From positions 1-64,000 of the forward strand of contig JABBOH010000020.1 in NCBI GenBank assembly GCA_019351895.1: a stretch of 64,000 bases of DNA, in the 5' to 3' direction. This DNA is from Pseudomonadota bacterium. Its GTDB lineage: Bacteria; Pseudomonadota; Alphaproteobacteria; Acetobacterales; Acetobacteraceae. A model generated the notes under the pieces. That model ran no database searches. It saw only the letters and a list, made by a program, of their open reading frames with translations, and had not been told where the DNA came from. Below are positions 52,680 through 62,712 of the stretch, piece by piece. How positions within the stretch are numbered: position 1 is the first letter of the stretch; every line of letters begins with the position of its first letter. Made by a program: the position numbers and the translations under genes.

Positions 52680-53513
52680 TTAGGCGATCCGCGCGCGCAG
52701 CCAGGCGGAGATACGCTCGGCGCCCATGACGATGATGAAAGTGATGATCAGCAGCATGGAGACGGTGCGGTATTGGAACAGGTTCATCGCGGTCAGCAGC
52801 TGGAAGCCGATGCCGCCCGCGCCGACGAAGCCGAGGATGAGGGAGGAGCGGATATTCTCGTCGAGCCGATAGAGCGTGATGCCGAGCAGCGAGGGCAGCA
52901 CGCTCGGCACGACGGCATGGCTGAAGACGGCGAGGCGGCTCGCCCCCGTCATCGTCAGCGCCTCGACCGGGCCCATGTCCATGTCCTCGATGACTTCTGA
53001 AAAGAGACGCCCCATCATCCCGAGGCTGTGCACGACGATGGCGAGCGCGCCGGGGAAGGGGCCGAGGCCGACGGCGGTGACGAAGATCAGCGCCCAGACG
53101 AGATCAGGCACCACCCGGGCGAGCGCGATGAGCACGCGGGTGGCGTAGTAGACTGGCCGCGCCGGCGTCGTGTTGCGGGCGGCGAGGAGGGCCAGCGGCA
53201 GCGCGAAGACGAGTGCAACGACGGTGCCGAAGATACCCATGTCGATCGTCTGCAGCGCAGGCCACAGCGCGTCCGGCAGCCCGGCGAAATCCGGCGGCCA
53301 CGACCTGTGGAGGATGTCTGCGATGCCAGCGGCGCCCGTGACGAGGTCCTGCGGCCGCGCCTGCACCACGATCGCTGCCTGGATGAACAGCGCGATCCCG
53401 AGGAAGATCATGACGAAGGCGAGCGCGCTGCGGCGCCGAGGCCTGCCGTCTCCGCGCGATCCGGCGCCGGGCGCGCCATGACCGGGCGCGGTCTTGATGG
53501 CTATCCCGTTCAT
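52680..53513 (-). CDS. phnE: PhnE, phosphonate ABC permease
   Basis: A 277-residue permease with an N-terminal polar tail of about 28 residues and about six membrane segments. The coupling region is VEALTMTGASRLAVFSHAVVPSVLPSLLG, and the family motif YRLDENIRSSLILGFVGAGGIGFQL is present. A single PhnE is encoded, so the channel is presumably a homodimer. The start overlaps the phnC stop (ATGA). It is the last gene of phnDCE and converges on phnM copy 2. Confidence 0.94.
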   Translation of the reverse strand: MNGIAIKTAPGHGAPGAGSRGDGRPRRRSALAFVMIFLGIALFIQAAIVVQARPQDLVTGAAGIADILHRSWPPDFAGLPDALWPALQTIDMGIFGTVVALVFALPLALLAARNTTPARPVYYATRVLIALARVVPDLVWALIFVTAVGLGPFPGALAIVVHSLGMMGRLFSEVIEDMDMGPVEALTMTGASRLAVFSHAVVPSVLPSLLGITLYRLDENIRSSLILGFVGAGGIGFQLLTAMNLFQYRTVSMLLIITFIIVMGAERISAWLRARIA

Positions 53514-54277
53514 GCCGCGAGCGTCTCGGTCGTCTTCACGTAGAGGCCGGCGACCTCGGTTTCCTTCACCTCAGCCGGCTTCGTGTCGAACTGGATGCGG
53601 CCGTCCTTCATGCCGAGGATGCGGTCGGCGAAGCGGCGGGCGAGCTCCGGCTGGTGCAGCACGCAGAGCACGCCGAGGCCGTCATCATGCGCGAGGCGAC
53701 GCAGCAGGCCCATGAGTTCCTGAGCGGCATCGGGATCGAGGCTCGCGACGGGTTCGTCGGCCAGCAGCGCGAGTGGCCGCTGCGCCAGCGCGCGTGCGAC
53801 CGAGACGCGCTGCGCCTGGCCGCCTGAGAGCGTTCCGGCGCGCTGTTCTGCGAAAGCTGTGAGACCGACCTGGTTGAGGCAGGTCATGGCGAAGGGTCGC
53901 TCGCTCTCGGGCAGACGGCCGAGCGTGATCGCAAGGCCACGATGCCGGCCGAGCGTGCCGGAGATGACGTTGGCGACGACGCTGCGGCGGCGCACGAGAT
54001 GGGCGTTCTGAAAGACCATGCCGAGGGCCATGCGGGCCTCGGCCAGTTCCCGGCCGGCGAGGCTGCTGATGCGGCGGCCGGCGACCTGGACGCTGCCGCC
54101 GGTCGGCTTCAACATCCCGGCGATGCAGCGGAGCATGGTGGATTTGCCGCAGCCGTTTGCACCGAGGATGACGACGAGTTCCCCCGGCGCCAAAGCGAGG
54201 CTCGTATCCGTCAAGGCCACGCGCCCCGTGGGGTAGCGCATGGCCAAGCCGGATACCGCGATGAGCGGTGCGCTCAT
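53510..54277 (-). CDS. phnC: PhnC, phosphonate ABC ATPase
   Basis: A 255-residue import ATPase with Walker A LGANGCGKSTMLR, Q-loop GMVFQNAHLVRRRSVVANV (typical of PhnC), signature LSGGQAQRVSVARAL, Walker B LALLADEPVASLD and switch His in CVLHQPELA. It energises phosphonate uptake through PhnE with PhnD as the binding protein. It overlaps both neighbours by four bases. Confidence 0.95.
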   Translation of the reverse strand: MSAPLIAVSGLAMRYPTGRVALTDTSLALAPGELVVILGANGCGKSTMLRCIAGMLKPTGGSVQVAGRRISSLAGRELAEARMALGMVFQNAHLVRRRSVVANVISGTLGRHRGLAITLGRLPESERPFAMTCLNQVGLTAFAEQRAGTLSGGQAQRVSVARALAQRPLALLADEPVASLDPDAAQELMGLLRRLAHDDGLGVLCVLHQPELARRFADRILGMKDGRIQFDTKPAEVKETEVAGLYVKTTETLAA

Positions 54278-55182
54278 GAACCCATCTTGTTGAGGTCCAG
54301 ATGCAGAACCTTCACGAGGCTGCGGATGCCGTCGTAGTCGGCGTCTGATGCTGGCACGTAGCCCTTGCCCGAGAGGCCCGTGACCTTCTTCTGGTCAGCG
54401 GGGATGCTGCTGAGGTCGAGATGCGCCAGAACCTCGCTCAGCTTCGCCTTGAACGCGGGCGGCAGATCGCCACGAACCGTGATCGGGTCCTGCGGGATCG
54501 GCCGGCTGGTCCAGAGCGTCGCGAAGTCCTTCGGGTCGTATATCCCCGCGATCTTGGCGGACTCGGTCTCGGAGCTGTTCATCTCGCCCGCCTGCACCTT
54601 GTGATGCAGCAGGGCCTCGAAGGTCGCCGTATGGCTGCCAGAATAGACGGCTTGGACGCCGTGATCGGGATCGATACCCGCGGACTTGAGCGCGTAGGCG
54701 GGAAACAGATGGCCAGAGGTCGAAGCGGGATCAGAATAGGCGAAGGTGTGACCCGCGACGCCCTTCAACGTCTGGATGCCGGAGCCGGGCCAAGTGACGA
54801 CGCTGGCGGTATAGGTGTCCTTGTCGCCTTGCGCGTTCGCATAAGTGGCGACGGCCTGGGCGCCCGCCAGCTTGTGCGCGAGGACGTAGCTCAATGGCCC
54901 GAACTCGGCGGCGTCGATCTTGCCGGCGCGCATTGCCTCGATCGTGGCGGTATAGCTGGTGCCGATCTCGACATTGACCGGGCAACCCATCTTCTCGCTG
55001 ATCAGCTGACCGATGTGGTGGTAAAGCGGAACGAAAGCGGCTGATGCATCGAACGGGATGACGCCGTAGCGGATAACGCCGTGCGGGCAGTCGGTGGCGG
55101 CGAGGGCTGTGCCGCCGGTGCCGAGGAGAGCCGCGAAGCCGAAGAGGGCGGCTCGGTAGGCGCCCTTGATCCTGATGCGCAT
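54274..55182 (-). CDS. phnD: PhnD, phosphonate-binding protein
   Basis: A 302-residue periplasmic binding protein of the phosphate/phosphite/phosphonate type. The signal peptide runs from the ATG at 55182 (MRIRIKGAYRAALFGFAALLGTGGTALA). The mature part shows IRYGVIPFDASAAFVPLYHHIGQLISEKMGCPVNV, AEFGPLSYVLAHK and DPASTSGHLFPAYAL, the ligand pocket loop. The track start at 55227 and the internal Met at 55203 lack a Shine-Dalgarno; AGGGA precedes 55182. It is the first gene of phnDCE, under the shared CATCTAGATG operator. Confidence 0.94.
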   Translation of the reverse strand: MRIRIKGAYRAALFGFAALLGTGGTALAATDCPHGVIRYGVIPFDASAAFVPLYHHIGQLISEKMGCPVNVEIGTSYTATIEAMRAGKIDAAEFGPLSYVLAHKLAGAQAVATYANAQGDKDTYTASVVTWPGSGIQTLKGVAGHTFAYSDPASTSGHLFPAYALKSAGIDPDHGVQAVYSGSHTATFEALLHHKVQAGEMNSSETESAKIAGIYDPKDFATLWTSRPIPQDPITVRGDLPPAFKAKLSEVLAHLDLSSIPADQKKVTGLSGKGYVPASDADYDGIRSLVKVLHLDLNKMGS

Positions 55183-55269
55183 GTTGTCTTGTTCCCTGGT
55201 CATAGGCGCAGGCGATGTGCCGCGCACCTGACGAGCCCGTCTGTAGCGCAGCGGCCGGCAGAAACTTTT

Positions 55270-55284
55270 GACATCTAGATGAAT
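55270..55284 (-). promoter_or_regulatory. phnD operator (same 15-mer as phnG/phnM region)
   Basis: On the minus strand ATTCATCTAGATGTC is identical over 15 bases to 51447-51461 and contains the perfect palindrome CATCTAGATG. It lies about 88 bases before phnD and overlaps a -10-like GATATT. A weak -35 (TGTCGA) lies 16 bases upstream of that. CTAG-centred palindromes are scarce in this GC-rich window, which supports a real operator. Confidence 0.65.
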
Positions 55285-55330
55285 ATCGGGAGGCCGGTCT
55301 GCGTCGACAGGTCTCGCAACGACCGTGGGC

Positions 55331-55912
55331 TCACTCCGTTGCGCGGAAGACGGCCTCGATACGCCGGTCCGGCACCAGCCAGATCATCGCCACGACCGCA
55401 TAGATCAGCTGAGCGACCGCGGTGCTGAGGAAGGCGAGAGCGATGCCGGCGAGGTAGAGCAGCGGCGTCAATCTGCCCTTCCGATCTCGGCCGATCGCAC
55501 GGGCGAGCGGCGAGTCTTTGCCCTGCGTTGCCATGATTGCGCCCTGCATGAGCGCCCAGGATAGTGCCGGCATCAGCAGCGAGACACCATAGGTGGCGGT
55601 GGGGATGGCGGCGAAAGGGTGCTCGCCCATCCAACTCGTCGCGAAGGGGATCAGCGACAGCCAGAACAGCAAATTGAGATTGGCCCAGAGCAGCACGCCG
55701 CTGACCCGCGGCACGAGCTGGAAGAAGTGGTGGTGGTTGTTCCAGTAGATGGCGACGTAGATGAAGCTCAGCGCATAGGCGAGCAGCTTCGGCCCGACCG
55801 GCAGAAGGCCCGCGAGCGATATGCTTGCCGGTGCCCGCAGGTCGAGCACCATGATCGTGATGATCACGGCGATGACGCCATCGGTGAAGGCCGTGAGGCG
55901 CTCGCTTCCCAT
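55331..55912 (-). CDS. TMEM175-like (DUF1211) membrane protein, putative K+ channel
   Basis: A 193-residue membrane protein with about six hydrophobic segments. The N-terminal motif RLTAFTDGVIAVIITIMVLDL corresponds to the RxxxFSDGVFAIxxTLLVLE signature of bacterial TMEM175 channels, and WNNHHHFFQLV follows in segment 2-3. Bacterial members are potassium channels. The local sequence does not show what it serves here. It ends about 40 bases before the phnD operator region and is probably transcribed on its own. Confidence 0.87.
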   Translation of the reverse strand: MGSERLTAFTDGVIAVIITIMVLDLRAPASISLAGLLPVGPKLLAYALSFIYVAIYWNNHHHFFQLVPRVSGVLLWANLNLLFWLSLIPFATSWMGEHPFAAIPTATYGVSLLMPALSWALMQGAIMATQGKDSPLARAIGRDRKGRLTPLLYLAGIALAFLSTAVAQLIYAVVAMIWLVPDRRIEAVFRATE

Positions 55913-56101
55913 CGCAAGACTATTGTCTGCCGGGCCGAAAGGCTCAAGTCCCGTTCATCGGGGGCGGCATCCACGCTCGGGATCTTGCGGCGTCTTGCCG
56001 GCGCGCACCCGGACGGGGCGATAATTTGGCGACACGCCGGGCCACACGCAAAAAAATAACTATCTCAACTTAGGGTGGACTGTCCGTGTAGGAGCGACGC
56101 T

Positions 56102-56605
56102 TTGTCCGAGAGCCGGTCTGCAGAACAGGAACGCATCGAGCAACTGCATGAGCTCGGGGTGCTTAATACACATGAGGACAAGCGGTTTCGTTCTTGCGTC
56201 GATGAAGCGCTCAAAATCTTCGAGGGGGCCACGATTGCAGCCATCACGTTGGTCGATGTCGACCGGCAATGGTTTAAGAGCATTGTCGGTTTTGACATGA
56301 CGGAGACGCCGCGAAACCAATCATTCTGTTCCTATACGATCGAAAGCCGCGGCGTAGTGGTTGTCGAGGATGCGACGAAGGACCCGCGCTTCAATACGAA
56401 CCCGCTGGTAACCGGCGCGCCAAACATGCGCTTCTACGCGGGCGTGAAGCTTGTCAACCGGGTGGGCGCACTATGCGTCATCTCGAACACGCCTCGGCGA
56501 GCCAAGAAGGCCGAGATCCATAAACTGGTCTCGCTCGCCCGGTTCGTGGACATCCAGCTTCTCGCTCACGGAACGCTGCACAACCTCGACAACGTCTCGG
56601 TCTGA
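56102..56605 (+). CDS. GAF-domain sensory protein
   Basis: A GAF-domain protein of about 167 residues. Typical stretches are EQERIEQLHELGVLNTHEDKRF, ITLVDVDRQWFKSIVGFDMTETPRNQSFCSYTI and VEDATKDPRFNTNPLVTGAPNMRFYAGVKL, the pattern of free-standing GAF proteins that sense small ligands or redox state. No output domain is present. The TTG at 56102 has AGGAG seven bases upstream; the track start is a GTG at 56075 with no ribosome-binding site. It converges on the chemoreceptor gene, so a link is possible but unproven. Confidence 0.85.
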   Translation: MSESRSAEQERIEQLHELGVLNTHEDKRFRSCVDEALKIFEGATIAAITLVDVDRQWFKSIVGFDMTETPRNQSFCSYTIESRGVVVVEDATKDPRFNTNPLVTGAPNMRFYAGVKLVNRVGALCVISNTPRRAKKAEIHKLVSLARFVDIQLLAHGTLHNLDNVSV

Positions 56606-56796
56606 TCGGTTCGTTCCGCGCAAGGGCCGAGAGGCGCGCTTCCCTGCGTGACCGGGCAAAGCTGGCGCCGGGTGGCGGGAGGCGCCGGTGAAGACGGCAG
56701 CTGCGCTTGCAGACGCGATGTGTGACACGAAACGCATCCCAAGCAGGAGCGCGAGTTACCCTGTGGATTGTCGCGCAACACCGGAGCCGTCCGCAT

Positions 56797-58689
56797 CTAG
56801 ACAGCCAAGGCCATCACGGTCCTCCCGCTGCCTGTTCGGCCGCTGGCCGGGGACCCGGCGTCCAAGGGCGCGACTTTGAAGCGGTTCGTGAGTTGAACAA
56901 GCTCGGCGGTCTCCTGGTCGAGCGCATGGCTTGCGGCCGAGCTCCTCTCGACCATGGCAGCGTTCTGTTGGGTCACGCGGTCCATGTGATTGACGGCCGC
57001 GTTCACGTCCCCAAGTCCGGTTGCCTGCTCCTGAGCCGACTGCGCCATCTCGGTGACCGAGATCGTAATCTCCGCCACCTGGGAAACGATCCGGTCGAGG
57101 GACTTGCTGGCGGCATTGACCAGACCGACGCCGGTTTCTACCTCGCTTGCCGAGGTCGCGATCAATGTCTTGATCTGCTTGGCGGCATCCGCAGACCGCT
57201 GCGCAAGCGCCCTGACCTCGCTCGCCACGACCGCGAAGCCGCGCCCAGAATCGCCGGCGCGCGCGGCTTCAACACCAGCGTTCAGCGCCAACAGGTTCGT
57301 CTGGAAGGCTATCTCGTCGATAACGCCTATGATCTGAGTGATCTCCCTGGATGAGCGCTCGATGTTCCCCATCGCGCCCGTCGCCTTTCGCACGATCTCG
57401 CCCGACTGTTGCGCGTCCGCCTTGGTACGTGCGACGACGAGGCTGACCTTCATTGCATTTTCAGCCGTCCTGCGGACCGTTGTCGTTAGCTGCTCCAGAG
57501 CCGCGGCACTCTGCTCCAGACTTGCCGCCTGTTGCTCCGTCCGTTTGCTGAGATCGTCGGCACCTTTGGCGATGTCGTTGCTTCCGGAGCTGATCGACCC
57601 AGTAATACCTACGATTTTGAAAACCAGTTCGGCAACTTGTTCCATAGCGGCGTTGAAATCGATCCGCAGCTTCTCGTAGGCGTCCGGCAGTCCGATTGTC
57701 AGACGGAACACAAGGTCGCCGGCCGAGAGCGATTCCAGCCCCTTGCCGATTGATCCCACGACCATCGCGGCGGCTGCCGCTTCGGTTTCCTGCCGCACCT
57801 GTTCGTCTTCTACCGCTCGGCGCGCGGTCGCTTCGCGGTGCTCACGCTCAAGCACCTGCGTACGCAGCGCGTTTTCCTTGAATACCTGTACGGCCTTGGC
57901 CATCTCCCCCAATTCGTCGGCGCGATCCTGCCCAATGATCTGCGTCGCCAGATTGCCCTGTGCCAACTCCCGCATCCTACTCGAAAACGCTTTCAGCAGC
58001 TTTGAAAGCGACCGCCGCGTGAGGACGGCGAGCAAGAGGAAGATCATGAAGAGCGGCAGGAAAATCGAGGCGAGCCAGATGGCGCGACGGATGAGGGCGT
58101 CATCGATGTCGTTGGTATAGAGGCCGGTTCCGACCACCCAATGCCATTCAGGAATCTCGAGCCCAAACGAAGCTTTGGGTTGCGGCGTTCCACCCGGCAC
58201 CTTGGGGAAGTAGTAGAATTGAAGAGCCGGCTTACCGGCGAGTGCGGCGGTGATGATGGGCGCGAAGATCGGTGTGCCGAAAGGGTCTTGAAGTCTGATT
58301 TCATTCCTGCCGATCAGCACCTTGTTCGGATGGGACAACATCACCCCGTCGTTGGTGATAACAAAATAGTAGTTCGTCCCGTCGTAACGGATGGCCTTCA
58401 GAGCGGCGAGCGCATCGTGCTGCGCAGTAGCCAGGGGCACGGCGCCGCTCTCGGCCTGCTGCACGAAGCCTTTGACGATAGTGGCACCGACCTGCGTCAG
58501 GTGCCGCACCTCGTCCTGCCGCGCTTGCTGCGCTTGGCCATAGGCACAGTAAAGGGTCAGCGCGATGCCGCAGACGGCGAGCACCACCCCCGAAAGCGCT
58601 ATGAAGGTAAACTGGCGCGAGATCGAGATGGCGCCGAGCGCCGTCCACGTCCGCGTTCGGCCAGGCCTATCGTTGAGGACTACTGTCAT
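56797..58689 (-). CDS. Methyl-accepting chemotaxis protein with single Cache domain
   Basis: A 630-residue chemoreceptor: membrane segment about 26-48, periplasmic sCache_2-like domain (GTNYYFVITNDGVMLSHPNKVLIGRNE, HWVVGTGLYTNDI), second membrane segment about 206-224 and HAMP (about 225-280). A second HAMP-like linker and the signalling tip IDEIAFQTNLLALNAGVEAARAGDSGRGFAVVASEVR follow. The tip reads NAGVEAARAG, with Gly in place of the more common Ala. No C-terminal CheR-binding pentapeptide is seen. sCache_2 receptors often sense small organic acids. The protein is full length. Confidence 0.93.
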   Translation of the reverse strand: MTVVLNDRPGRTRTWTALGAISISRQFTFIALSGVVLAVCGIALTLYCAYGQAQQARQDEVRHLTQVGATIVKGFVQQAESGAVPLATAQHDALAALKAIRYDGTNYYFVITNDGVMLSHPNKVLIGRNEIRLQDPFGTPIFAPIITAALAGKPALQFYYFPKVPGGTPQPKASFGLEIPEWHWVVGTGLYTNDIDDALIRRAIWLASIFLPLFMIFLLLAVLTRRSLSKLLKAFSSRMRELAQGNLATQIIGQDRADELGEMAKAVQVFKENALRTQVLEREHREATARRAVEDEQVRQETEAAAAAMVVGSIGKGLESLSAGDLVFRLTIGLPDAYEKLRIDFNAAMEQVAELVFKIVGITGSISSGSNDIAKGADDLSKRTEQQAASLEQSAAALEQLTTTVRRTAENAMKVSLVVARTKADAQQSGEIVRKATGAMGNIERSSREITQIIGVIDEIAFQTNLLALNAGVEAARAGDSGRGFAVVASEVRALAQRSADAAKQIKTLIATSASEVETGVGLVNAASKSLDRIVSQVAEITISVTEMAQSAQEQATGLGDVNAAVNHMDRVTQQNAAMVERSSAASHALDQETAELVQLTNRFKVAPLDAGSPASGRTGSGRTVMALAV

Positions 58690-58850
58690 GTCTAACCTTC
58701 AGAGCCGGAAACCTAAGAAGGCCACTGGACCGGCAAGGGAGGCAGCCGTAATGGCGCTTGCCGGTAACTTGACGAGGGCAGATTGCGATCTCGTTAAGTC
58801 AATGAGAGTCATTTGCGGCAGTTCGCCATTGTCAAAGGAGAGCCGTGCCT

Positions 58851-59312
58851 ATGAGCCTCGACTCCGTCCGTGCATTTTTTGCTCAGAAGGCCCCCGACAT
58901 TGCCATCATCGAGTTGGAGACGACGACGGCGACGGTGGCCCAAGCGGCCGACGGTCATGGCGTCCTGCCGGCGCAGATTGCGAAGACGCTCTCGTTGCGC
59001 GTCGGCGAGCAGTACCTGCTGGTCGTGACCAGCGGCACCGCGCGGCTCGACAACCGCAAAGCGAAGGCAGCGTTCGGCGGCAAGCCCCGGATGCTGAGCG
59101 CCGAGGAAGTGGCGGCCGTCACCGGGCATCCCGTGGGTGGCGTCTGTCCGTTCGGACTGCCCGCGCCACTGCCGATATTTTGCGATGTCTCCCTGCGCGC
59201 CTTCGAAGAAGTAGTGCCGGCCGCCGGCTCCACCCATAGCGCGGTGCGCATCCATCCGCTCCGCATGGCGGAGTTGGTCGGCGCCGAATGGGTGAATGTC
59301 TGTCAGGAGTAG
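58851..59312 (+). CDS. YbaK/EbsC-family aminoacyl-tRNA deacylase
   Basis: A 153-residue YbaK/ProX-type protein that hydrolyses mischarged tRNAs, such as Cys- or Ala-tRNA(Pro), in related enzymes. Key stretches are LPAQIAKTLSLRVGEQYLLVVTSG, with the conserved lysine, DNRKAKAAFGGKPRMLSAEEVAAVTGHPVGGVCPFGL and a late His/Asp region. AAGGAG lies upstream; the ATG at 58851 is preferred, though the GTG at 58845 is also possible. A bidirectional hairpin follows the stop. Confidence 0.9.
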   Translation: MSLDSVRAFFAQKAPDIAIIELETTTATVAQAADGHGVLPAQIAKTLSLRVGEQYLLVVTSGTARLDNRKAKAAFGGKPRMLSAEEVAAVTGHPVGGVCPFGLPAPLPIFCDVSLRAFEEVVPAAGSTHSAVRIHPLRMAELVGAEWVNVCQE

Positions 59313-59317
59313 CAAGC

Positions 59318-59338
59318 AGCGCCTTTTAAAAAGGCGCT
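59318..59338. terminator. Bidirectional terminator between the deacylase and the hydroxyproline dehydratase gene
   Basis: AGCGCCTT and AAGGCGCT form a perfect 8-base stem around TTAA, in a T/A-rich context that gives a U-tract in both directions. It lies between two convergent genes, 6 bases after one stop and 15 bases from the other. Confidence 0.75.
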
Positions 59339-59352
59339 CCGAACTTTTCCTA

Positions 59353-60456
59353 CTAGCCGAAGCTCAAAGCGGGGGGCCCGAAACTGTCCGTGAGGGGGAT
59401 CACGCCGAGACCGGGAGCGTCCGACGCCGTCATGAACCCGTTCTTGCGGCGCGGCGCGCCCGTCGCGATCTCGCGTGTGCCGTAGCTGTTGAAATCGGTC
59501 GCCGAGAAACAGAACTCGGTGGGCGTCGAAAGCGCGAGATGGGCGATAGTCGCAGTGACGATGTCCCCGCCCCACGTGTCCTCGATGGTCATTGCAATGC
59601 CGGTCTCGACGCACAGATCGCGGATAAGCCGTGCCTTCGTCAGGCCCCCGACCTTCGAGATCTTCAGGTTGACGATGTCCATGGCATCCTCGGCCAAGCC
59701 GCGCAGCAAGGCCTCGCTGTCCGTGATGACTTCATCCAGGACAAAGGGCAGAGCCGTCCGGCGCCGGATCGAAAGACATTCCTCGAAGGACGCGCAGGGC
59801 TGCTCGACATAGACATCGAGGTCGGAGACGGCGGCGACTACGCGCGCCGCCTCGGCTCGGTTCCAGCCGGTGTTGGCGTCCGCCACCAGCACGTCGCCGG
59901 GTGCCAGAATCGTACGGCATGCGTGGATGCGGGCGATATCCTCATCGGCGTCGCCACCCACCTTGAGCTGGAACTTGGTGTAGCCTTCCGCGCGATAGGC
60001 GGCGACGGAGGCGGCCATCTGCTCGGGCGGCTGCTGCGAGATGGCGCGGTAAAGGGCGATGCGCTCCTGGGCGGCGCCGCCGAGGAGCGTGTGGAGCGGA
60101 AGGTTCGTGACCTTTCCAAGAATGTCCCAGCAGGCGATGTCGATCGGCGCCTTGACGGCGGAATGGCCCCGGAGAGCCGCATCCATCCGCCGGTTGAGCG
60201 CCCCGAGGTTGGTCGGGTCGAGACCGATGAGCTTGGGAGCGATCTCCGCGATTCCCGCCCGTACGCCGCCCGCGAATGCCGGCAGGTAAGCCGACCCGAG
60301 CGGACAGCTTTCGCCGTAGCCGATAATGCCCGCATCCGTCTCCACGGCGACAACCGTCGTGTCGAAGACCTCGACGAAATTGCCATTGGACCAGCTGTAG
60401 CGACCCTCCTTCAACGGAAGGTCGATCTGCCACGCTTTGATCGCCGTGATCTTCAT
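59353..60456 (-). CDS. Mandelate racemase/muconate lactonizing family enzyme, probable cis-3-hydroxy-L-proline dehydratase
   Basis: A 367-residue enolase-superfamily enzyme. The lid domain starts [26 protein letters not shown]. In the barrel the base is in KFQLKVGGD (KxK), the metal ligands in [13 protein letters not shown] and VLDEVI, and the second acid/base in LKISKVGG. The N-terminal [18 protein letters not shown] and the ending [13 protein letters not shown] strongly recall characterised cis-3-hydroxy-L-proline dehydratases. It would dehydrate the imino acid to delta-1-pyrroline-2-carboxylate. GAGG precedes the ATG at 60456; the track start at 60669 is too early. No other proline catabolic gene is adjacent. 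Confidence 0.85.
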   Translation of the reverse strand: MKITAIKAWQIDLPLKEGRYSWSNGNFVEVFDTTVVAVETDAGIIGYGESCPLGSAYLPAFAGGVRAGIAEIAPKLIGLDPTNLGALNRRMDAALRGHSAVKAPIDIACWDILGKVTNLPLHTLLGGAAQERIALYRAISQQPPEQMAASVAAYRAEGYTKFQLKVGGDADEDIARIHACRTILAPGDVLVADANTGWNRAEAARVVAAVSDLDVYVEQPCASFEECLSIRRRTALPFVLDEVITDSEALLRGLAEDAMDIVNLKISKVGGLTKARLIRDLCVETGIAMTIEDTWGGDIVTATIAHLALSTPTEFCFSATDFNSYGTREIATGAPRRKNGFMTASDAPGLGVIPLTDSFGPPALSFG

Positions 60457-60614
60457 CTGTCGCCTCATCGGGGCCGAGAGACGGCTGTGCCAGGGCTGCT
60501 CCGCCGCGTCGAGAGGCCGAACACCTAAAAGATGGCCGCGCTGCGTATCGGACCGGATTGGCCTCGCCGCTCCCTGGCGGGAGACGCACCGCGTTATGTG
60601 GTGACCCCGGGGCG

Positions 60615-60643
60615 TTGACAGCGCGCATGATCGCCGCGAAGGT
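60615..60643 (+). promoter_or_regulatory. Candidate thiC promoter
   Basis: TTGACA at 60615-60620 is followed after 17 bases by GAAGGT, a poor -10. The position, about 40 bases before the riboswitch, is right for the thiC transcript. Only the -35 is convincing. Confidence 0.35.
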
Positions 60644-60654
60644 TGGGCCACCAA

Positions 60655-62705
<2,051 letters not shown>

Positions 62706-62712
62706 CACGCGC

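Noticed and set aside
56794-56803. CATCTAGACA, a near-match to the phn operator
   Set aside because: It overlaps the stop codon of the chemoreceptor gene, far from any phosphonate gene or promoter, and is not a perfect palindrome.
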